Below are positions 42,371 through 47,299 of a stretch of DNA of 47,299 bases, piece by piece. Position 1 is the stretch's first letter. Every line of letters begins with the position of its first letter. Location: the NCBI GenBank assembly GCA_002027195.1, contig MWJO01000063.1, forward strand, positions 1 through 47,299, read 5' to 3'. Under the pieces are notes generated by a model, which saw nothing but the letters and a program-made list of their open reading frames with translations, searched no databases and had not been told where the DNA came from. Made by a program: the position numbers and the translations under genes. Source of the stretch: Streptomyces sp. GKU 895 (GTDB taxonomy: Bacteria > Actinomycetota > Actinomycetes > Streptomycetales > Streptomycetaceae).

Positions 42371-42590
42371 AGCCGTCGGCCGCCTCCAGGCCCGTGCCGG
42401 AGAGCCGCCGCCCCGGGCTGCTCGGCGCCGGACGTTCGCCGGCCCGGATAGTCGCCGTCCCCGTCCACGCCCGTGACGGAGAGTCGCCGCCCCGGACTGC
42501 TCCGCGCCGGACATTCGCCGGCCCGCGCACGTTGCCCGCCCCGTCCAGGCCCGCGCAGACAGCCATCGCCCCCCTCCACGGGCCGCACGC
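42371..42590 (+). repeat. degenerate 79-nt tandem repeat
   Basis: A 79-nt unit starts at 42371 and again at 42450, for example CCCGTGCCGGAGAGCCGCC at 42391 versus CCCGTGACGGAGAGTCGCC at 42470. A third, shorter copy starts at 42529. Identity between copies 1 and 2 is about 80%. Together with the 16-nt array it fills most of the region between the Clp-N and first EamA genes. Confidence 0.75.
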
Positions 42591-42685
42591 CAGGCGGTCG
42601 CCGCGCCGAGCGCCTGTCTCGTCCAATCGTTGAGACAGGTGTCAATGGGGGTGACGGTCATGTCATCGCCTGTCATCATGTGCCG

Positions 42686-43684
42686 GTGCAGACGATTGAC
42701 AGCAGTGCCGGTCACCGCGGCCGAGGGGTCGGGCTCGGGCTCGCCCTCGCGTCGGCGGTCGCCTTCGGAGGTTCCGGTGTCGCGGCCAAGCCGCTGATCG
42801 AGGCGGGCCTCGACCCGCTTCACGTGGTGTGGCTCCGGGTGGCCGGCGCGGCCCTCGTGATGCTGCCGCTCGCCGTGCGCCACCGCGCCCTGCTGCGCCG
42901 CCGCCCCGCCCTGCTCGCCGGGTTCGGACTGCTCGGCGTGGCCGGGGTGCAGGCGTTCTACTTCGCCTCGATCTCCCGGTTGCCGGTGGGAGTCGCCCTG
43001 CTGATCGAGTACCTCGCGCCCGCCCTTGTCCTCGGCTGGGTGCGGTTCGTGCAGCGGCGGCCGGTCACGCGTGCCGCGGCGGTCGGCGTCGTCCTCGCCG
43101 TCGGCGGCCTCGCCTGTGTCGTCGAGGTCTGGTCGGGACTGAGCATCGACGCGGTCGGCCTGCTGCTCGCGCTGGGCGCGGCCTGCTGCCAGGTCGGCTA
43201 CTTCGTCCTGTCCGACCAGGGCACCGACTCCGGCGCCGACACCCCCGACCCGCTCGGGGTCATCGCGTACGGTCTCCTCGTCGGCGCCGCCGTCCTCACC
43301 GTCGTGGCGCGACCCTGGTCGATGGACTGGTCCGTGCTCGGCGGCACCGCGGACATGAACGGCACCTCCGTCGCGGCCGCCCTGCTGCTGTCCTGGATCG
43401 TGCTCGTCGCCACGGTCGTCGCCTACGTCACCGGCGTGGTCTCCGTACGCCGGCTCTCCCCGCAGGTCGCCACGGTCGTCGCCTGTCTCGAAGCGGTCGT
43501 CGCGACCGTGCTGGCCTGGGTCCTGCTCGGCGAGCACCTGTCCGCCCCGCAGATCCTCGGCGGCGTGATCGTCCTGCTCGGCGCGTTCATCGCGCAGTCC
43601 TCGACCCCGGTCAAGCCCTCCCCGGAACCGGTGGCGAGCGGTGGTCCGGAAAGGGAGTTGTCCCGCCGTTCGACGGCTGCCTAG
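42686..43684 (+). CDS. EamA/DMT family transporter (first)
   Basis: A 332-aa exporter of the drug/metabolite transporter superfamily with ten transmembrane helices in two EamA halves. AVAFGGSGVAAKPLIEAGLDP marks the start of the first half and LEAVVATVLAWVLLGEHLS the end of the second. Substrates in the family include amino acids and metabolites; none can be named here. GTG 42686 is used because the frame matches the family N-terminus; a ribosome-binding site is not obvious and the leader holds the repeated TGTCATC. Confidence 0.85.
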   Translation: MQTIDSSAGHRGRGVGLGLALASAVAFGGSGVAAKPLIEAGLDPLHVVWLRVAGAALVMLPLAVRHRALLRRRPALLAGFGLLGVAGVQAFYFASISRLPVGVALLIEYLAPALVLGWVRFVQRRPVTRAAAVGVVLAVGGLACVVEVWSGLSIDAVGLLLALGAACCQVGYFVLSDQGTDSGADTPDPLGVIAYGLLVGAAVLTVVARPWSMDWSVLGGTADMNGTSVAAALLLSWIVLVATVVAYVTGVVSVRRLSPQVATVVACLEAVVATVLAWVLLGEHLSAPQILGGVIVLLGAFIAQSSTPVKPSPEPVASGGPERELSRRSTAA

Positions 43685-43694
43685 GCTGCCGATC

Positions 43695-43733
43695 ATGCAT
43701 CCGCACTACGTCATCGCACCGCCGGCCGCCTGA
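43695..43733 (+). CDS. possible 12-codon leader peptide between two exporters
   Basis: ATG 43695 opens MHPHYVIAPPAA and stops at TGA 43733. The stop codon lies in the loop of a GC hairpin (GGCCGCC-TGA-GGCGGGCC, about 43724-43740). A second hairpin follows at 43754-43776. The arrangement looks like a transcription or translation attenuator before the second EamA gene. The peptide lacks a clear ribosome-binding site, so this is tentative. Confidence 0.35.
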   Translation: MHPHYVIAPPAA

Positions 43734-43753
43734 GGCGGGCCCTCCGGTCATTC

Positions 43754-43776
43754 CCGCCCTGCCGTACGCAGGGCGG
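43754..43776 (+). promoter_or_regulatory. hairpin in the leader of the second EamA gene
   Basis: CCGCCCTGC (43754-43762), a CGTAC loop and GCAGGGCGG (43768-43776) form a perfect 9-bp stem, 80 nt before the GTG start at 43856. It may be a terminator of the first exporter gene or part of an attenuator. Confidence 0.55.
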
Positions 43777-43855
43777 AACGGTGCTGCCCGCAGACGAAGT
43801 CCACGGACCCCGCTGAGCCGGGTTCCCCGCTTCTCCATGTCTGCGGAGACGACAA

Positions 43856-44809
43856 GTGTCGAATGCTTCTGCTGGTTCTTCCGGCCTGCCCGTCGGGCGA
43901 GGCCTGCTGTATCTGATCATCGCCGGTGTCGCCTGGGGCACCGCGGGCGCGGTCGCCGCGCTGGCCTACGGGGTCAGCGATCTGGGGCCCGTCGCCCTGT
44001 CCTTCTGGCGCTGCGCGTCCGGGCTCGTCCTGCTGGCCGCCGTACGCCTGCTGCGCCCCCGGACCCGCACCGCCGCGCGCGGACCGCTCGGCCGCACGGT
44101 GTGGCGGGCGGGGGCCACGGGCCTGGGGCTCGCCGTGTTCCAGACCGGCTACTTCGCGGCCGTACGCTCCACCGGACTCGCCGTGGCCACCGTCGTCACG
44201 CTGGGCGCCGGGCCCGTGCTCGTCGCGCTCGGCGCCCGGCTGACGCTCGGGGAGCGGCTCAGGCGCGGTGGCGCGGTCGCCGTCGCCGGGGCGCTCGCCG
44301 GGCTGGGGGTGCTGACCCTCGGGGGCGGGGGTTCGGCCGTACGCCCCTGGGGGGTGCTGTGCGGGCTGGCGTCGGCGGCCGGGGGGTCCGCGATGACCCT
44401 GCTCACCCGTCGCTGGGGCCGTGCCGGCGAGGCGGACGCGGCCGCCACGTCCGTCGGGGTGTTCGCCGTCACCAGCGCGCTGCTGCTGCCGTTCGCGCTG
44501 GCCGAGGGCCTGGTCCCGCACACCGTCGAACCGGGCCTGCTGCTCTGGCTGCTGGCCTACCTCGCCGCCGTCCCCACGGCCCTCGCCTACGCCCTCTACT
44601 TCGCGGGCGCGGCGGCCGTACGGTCGGCGACGGTGTCCGTGATCATGCTCCTGGAGCCGGTCAGCGCGGCGGTGCTCGCCGTGGTCCTGCTCGGCGAGCA
44701 CCTGACGGCGCCGACCCTGCTCGGCACCCTGCTGATGCTGGGTTCGGTCACGGGTCTCGCGGTGGCCGAGACCCGTGCCGTGCGACGCGGCGCACCGCTG
44801 CCGGCGTAG
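43856..44809 (+). CDS. EamA/DMT family transporter (second)
   Basis: A 317-aa ten-helix exporter of the DMT superfamily. The first EamA half begins LLYLIIAGVAWGTAGAVAAL and the second ends LLEPVSAAVLAVVLLGEHLTAPTLLG. It is related to, but not a recent duplicate of, the exporter 171 nt upstream. GTG 43856 has CGGAGACG 8-10 nt upstream. Substrate is unknown. The FMN-binding genes converge on it with only 4 nt between stops. Confidence 0.86.
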   Translation: MSNASAGSSGLPVGRGLLYLIIAGVAWGTAGAVAALAYGVSDLGPVALSFWRCASGLVLLAAVRLLRPRTRTAARGPLGRTVWRAGATGLGLAVFQTGYFAAVRSTGLAVATVVTLGAGPVLVALGARLTLGERLRRGGAVAVAGALAGLGVLTLGGGGSAVRPWGVLCGLASAAGGSAMTLLTRRWGRAGEADAAATSVGVFAVTSALLLPFALAEGLVPHTVEPGLLLWLLAYLAAVPTALAYALYFAGAAAVRSATVSVIMLLEPVSAAVLAVVLLGEHLTAPTLLGTLLMLGSVTGLAVAETRAVRRGAPLPA

Positions 44810-44813
44810 GGGT

Positions 44814-45446
44814 TCAGCCGACGCGGCGGCGCAATATGTGCGCACGCGCCGCCGCGTCCCGCGGACCGGCCCGCTCCGCCAGGCGTACGGCGATCGAGTC
44901 CTGGACGTCCTCGCTCCGTCGCCCCCCGAACTTGAACTTCGCCCGTACGCCGGTGACTTCGAGCCGCACCCCGCGCAGGCCCGACAGCAGCCGGCCGAAC
45001 GGCACCTCCCCGGAGGCCACTTCGGCCGTACCGCCCTCCGGCTGGAAGTGGCCGACCTGCCGGTTGAGCAGCGCGGCCTTCTCTGCCGGGTCGTCCACCA
45101 CATGGGCCCGGCAGCGGAGTTGGACGGCCGCGTAGAAGCTGGTCGGCGTGCCGTGCTCGGCCGGGCCCTCCGGGTCGGCCTGCCAGGGGCCGGGGACGTA
45201 CACGTAGTCGTCGACCACGCTCAGGACGACGTCGGGGTGCGCCGACAGCGCCGCCCACAGGGGGTTGGGGCGGGCCAGGTGGGTGAGGACCTCGCCGCGC
45301 TCGGCGTCGTACAGGAAGTGCAGCGGCTGGGCGTACGGCGGCTCGCCGTCGCGTCCGTTGACGACGAGCGTGCCGAAGTCCCGTACCGCGAGCCACTGTT
45401 GCCACTCGGCGTCGGCGCGTGGCGCGTCCCACGGGTGGACCAGCAT
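44814..45446 (-). CDS. FMN-binding negative transcriptional regulator-like protein (PaiB family)
   Basis: A 210-aa protein with the flavin-binding split-barrel. It begins MLVHPWDAP and has the PaiB-type C-terminal signature (VRAKFKFGGRRSEDVQDSIAVRLAER). PaiB was named as a repressor of degradative enzymes in Bacillus, but the fold is that of FMN/heme-binding oxidases, so an enzymatic role is just as possible. The ATG shares one base with the preceding stop (TGATG), so it is translationally coupled to the gene at 45446-46132. Confidence 0.85.
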   Translation of the reverse strand: MLVHPWDAPRADAEWQQWLAVRDFGTLVVNGRDGEPPYAQPLHFLYDAERGEVLTHLARPNPLWAALSAHPDVVLSVVDDYVYVPGPWQADPEGPAEHGTPTSFYAAVQLRCRAHVVDDPAEKAALLNRQVGHFQPEGGTAEVASGEVPFGRLLSGLRGVRLEVTGVRAKFKFGGRRSEDVQDSIAVRLAERAGPRDAAARAHILRRRVG

Positions 45447-46132
45447 CACAGGGTGGCGAGGTAGTCGGGGAGTCCGGTGCCGGGAGCCAGGTCGGGGTCG
45501 CCGACCGGGGTGTCGTAGCCCTTGCGCAGCGGGACGACGCCGGCCCAGTGGGGGAGGGCGAGGTCCTCGGGCTCGTCGTTCACGCCGCCGGTGCGCATCT
45601 TCGCGGAGACCTCGTCGAGGTCGAGGCGGATGACAGCGGTGGCGGCCAGCTCCTTCTTGTTCGCGGGCCGCGAGTCCTTGGACCGGCCCGCCACGACGTG
45701 GTCGACGAGCGCGTCCAGGGCGAGCCGCTTCTCCTCCGGGTCCGTCACGTCGTACGCGGTGCCGTGCACCACCACGGACCGGTAGTTGATCGAGTGGTGG
45801 AAGGCCGAGCGGGCCAGGATCAGCGCGTCGACGTGCGTGACCGTCAGGCACACCGGGAGACCGGGGTCGGCCTGGCCGGTCATCCGCAGCGGGCGCGAGC
45901 CGGTCGAGCCGTGGACGTAGAGGCGCGAGCCGACCCGGGCGAAGAGCGTCGGCAGCACGACCGGGGCGCCGTCACGGACGAAGCCGAGGTGGCAGACGTA
46001 GGCCTCGTCGAGTATCGCGTGCACGACGTCCTTGTCGTACGAGGCGCGGTCCGCGGAGCGGGTGGGCACCGTGCGGTCGGTCGCCGGGTAGGCGGCGGGC
46101 TGTGGTGTCGTCGGCTGCGTGGTCCCCTGCAT
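45446..46132 (-). CDS. Pyridoxamine 5'-phosphate oxidase family protein
   Basis: A 228-aa flavin- or F420-binding split-barrel protein. The core starts near residue 35 (YDKDVVHAILDEAYVCHLGFV), continues with GAPVVLPTLFARVGSRLYVHGS and ends with a basic C-terminal lobe (PLRKGYDTPVGDPDL). It is not necessarily a vitamin B6 enzyme. ATG 46132 is supported by GGAG 6 nt upstream; ATG 46144 is possible. It is divergent from a MocR-type regulator, which in many actinobacteria controls such neighbours. It is coupled to the PaiB-like gene. Confidence 0.86.
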   Translation of the reverse strand: MQGTTQPTTPQPAAYPATDRTVPTRSADRASYDKDVVHAILDEAYVCHLGFVRDGAPVVLPTLFARVGSRLYVHGSTGSRPLRMTGQADPGLPVCLTVTHVDALILARSAFHHSINYRSVVVHGTAYDVTDPEEKRLALDALVDHVVAGRSKDSRPANKKELAATAVIRLDLDEVSAKMRTGGVNDEPEDLALPHWAGVVPLRKGYDTPVGDPDLAPGTGLPDYLATL

Positions 46133-46172
46133 GGCGGTCTCCATAGCGGTACGAGTGGCAACAGTGGTGCGC

Positions 46173-46202
46173 GTTGCAACATCTATTGCACTAGTGCATA
46201 AT
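46173..46202 (+). promoter_or_regulatory. promoter of the MocR gene, probably leaderless, with overlapping palindromes
   Basis: TTGCAA (46174-46179) and CATAAT (46197-46202) are 17 bp apart. Transcription would start at about 46209-46210, at the GTG start codon, so the mRNA should be leaderless. The same stretch holds palindromes GTTGCAAC (46173-46180) and TGCACTAGTGCA (46187-46198), with TTGCA repeated at a 12-bp step. These are good candidates for autoregulatory MocR sites that also cover the divergent promoter. Confidence 0.7.
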
Positions 46203-46209
46203 CTGCTTT

Positions 46210-47299
46210 GTGCTAGGAGGATATCGGATCGAAGGGCGGGGCGCAGCCGAGATCGCGGCGAGCGTCGAGCGCGCGGTGGGTGCCGGTGAACTGGAGCCGG
46301 GGCAACTCCTGCCGCCCATGCGGGAGTTGGCCGGAGAGCTCGGGGTGAACCCGAACACGGTCGCGGCGGCGTACCGCGTCCTGCGCGAGCGCGGGGTGAT
46401 CGAGACGGCGGGACGCCGGGGCAGCCGGGTGCGACCCAAGCCGGCCACGACCGCGCGGGAGTCGATCCGGGTGGAGGTGCCGGAGGGCGTACGGGACGTG
46501 GCGAGCGGCAACCCCGACCCGGAGCTGCTGCCCGCCCTCGCGGGAGCGTTCGCGGCGGCGGCCGGGCGCAACGACCGGGCACCGGTGCTGTACGGGGAGG
46601 CGGCCGTGGACCCGGAGCTGGCCCGGCTCGCGCGTGCCGCGCTGGACGCCGACAGCGTCCCGGACGGGCCTCTCGCGGTGGCGTCCGGCTCGCTCGACGC
46701 GATCGAACGCGTCCTCGCGGCCCACCTCAGGCCGGGCGACACGGTCGCCGTCGAGGACCCGGGCTGGGGCAGCCTCCTGGACCTGATCCCGGCCGTCGGA
46801 CTGCGTACGGCTCCGGTCGGCTGGACGACGAGGGTCCGCTGCCGGACGACGTCCGCCGGGCGCTGCGGTCGGGTGCGCGCGCCCTGATCGTCACCGACCG
46901 GGCCCAGAACCCGACCGGAGCCGCCGTGACCGCCGCACGCGCGCGTGCCCTGCGTGCCGTGCTGAAGGAGCACCCGAACACCCTCCTCATCGAGGACGAC
47001 CACGGCCACGACATCGTCGACCTGCCGCTGCATCCCCTGGCCGGCGCCACCCGCAGCTGGGCGTTCGTCCGCTCGGCCGCCAAGGCCTACGGCCCCGACC
47101 TGCGGCTCGCCGTCTTCACGGGCGACCCCGTCACGGTCGACCGGGTCCGCGGGAGGCAGCGTCTCGGGCCCGGCTGGGTCAGCAGGATCACGCAGGGGGC
47201 GGTGGCCCGGCTGTGGGCCGAGGGGGGCCCCAGCAGGGTGTTCGACCTGCGGCGCGGGGACACCCTGGCCGTCGTGGAGATGGGGCAGCGCCAGCCCGA
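46210..47299 (+). CDS. MocR family regulator (GntR HTH - aminotransferase fold), 3' end outside window, one frameshift
   Basis: The GntR winged helix is at residues ~10-75 (PPMRELAGELGVNPNTVAAAYRVLRERG). The PLP aminotransferase-like domain follows (LAVASGSLDAIERVL ... ALIVTDRAQNPTGAAVT ... IEDDHGHDIVD ... the PLP-lysine region SAAKAYGPDLRLA). The sequence runs off the window. The frame breaks near 46819, where GTCGGCCTGGAC has lost a C. MocR proteins sense PLP or amino acids; PdxR members control B6 metabolism. The divergent oxidase-family gene is a likely target. No ribosome-binding site precedes the GTG, consistent with leaderless translation. Confidence 0.88.

Larger units (their letters stand above)
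42219..42685. other. 467-nt repeat-filled intergenic region
   Basis: No gene is supported here. It contains the 16-nt array (42273-42368), the 79-nt array (42371-42590) and, near its right end, GAGACAGGTGTCAATGG and two TGTCATC copies that probably belong to the first EamA promoter. An open reading frame spans the arrays on the + strand only because their GC-rich units lack stop codons. Confidence 0.7.

Noticed and set aside
41249..42451. A 400-codon frame spanning the Clp-N gene and the repeats
   Set aside because: Only its middle matches Clp-N, because of frameshifts; its ends are antisense or repeat sequence free of stop codons.
42273..42590. CRISPR-like array
   Set aside because: The 16-nt units are contiguous without spacers and the 79-nt units are degenerate; no cas genes are present.

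Overview
The window is a stretch of a Streptomyces chromosome. The DNA is very GC-rich, third codon positions are almost always G or C, GTG starts are common, and genes often overlap as GTGA or ATGA. It opens in the last ~78 nt of a 5S rRNA gene (the end of an rRNA operon) and closes inside a MocR-type regulator gene. No prophage, insertion sequence, CRISPR array or tRNA gene was seen.

Positions 1-14000 are conserved actinobacterial core. In order they carry a cardiolipin-synthase-type CDP-alcohol phosphatidyltransferase, a sugar-nucleotide transferase/phosphomannomutase fusion, DUF881 - small basic protein - DUF881, a GarA-like FHA protein, a MerR regulator, a DUF151 nuclease-family protein, a second MerR regulator (ResR/Rv1830-like), DinB, a PRC-barrel protein, and gcvP behind a tandem glycine riboswitch. 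This order closely matches the Mycobacterium pgsA2-Rv1823-1825-garA-Rv1828-1830-gcvB neighbourhood as I remember it, and the S. coelicolor SCO1378-1389 region. It links envelope growth, the FHA switch on glutamate/2-oxoglutarate metabolism and glycine cleavage.

Positions 14000-22700 hold molybdate-binding proteins (a di-Mop protein and an HTH-TOBE regulator), a large APC permease, and the divergent kdp potassium-uptake operon: a new 27-aa membrane micropeptide, then kdpF, kdpA, kdpB, kdpC and kdpE. No kdpD is present. Positions 22800-30000 are a xylan-utilisation locus: cytosolic GH43, the bxlEFG-type xylo-oligosaccharide ABC transporter, secreted GH10 xylanase and a LacI repressor, with CGAA...TTCG operator-like palindromes in front of the units.

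Positions 30000-47299 are a more variable set: a DUF5999 protein, a Streptomyces hypothetical, a glutamate-cysteine-ligase-family enzyme, a membrane-anchored solute-binding/VWA protein divergent from a CPBP protease, PhzF, a coupled cyclase and ThDP-enzyme pair, a PadR regulator with a Gly/Phe-rich head, SRPBCC, a Clp-N protein, two EamA exporters, two FMN-binding proteins and a divergent MocR regulator. Several gene ends here run into degenerate GC-rich tandem repeats.

A feature of the record itself: at least seven otherwise well-conserved genes are broken by about ten small indels, mostly single-base losses in GC-rich runs. The pattern fits sequencing or assembly error better than gene decay, so I annotate those genes as continuous and mark the break points.
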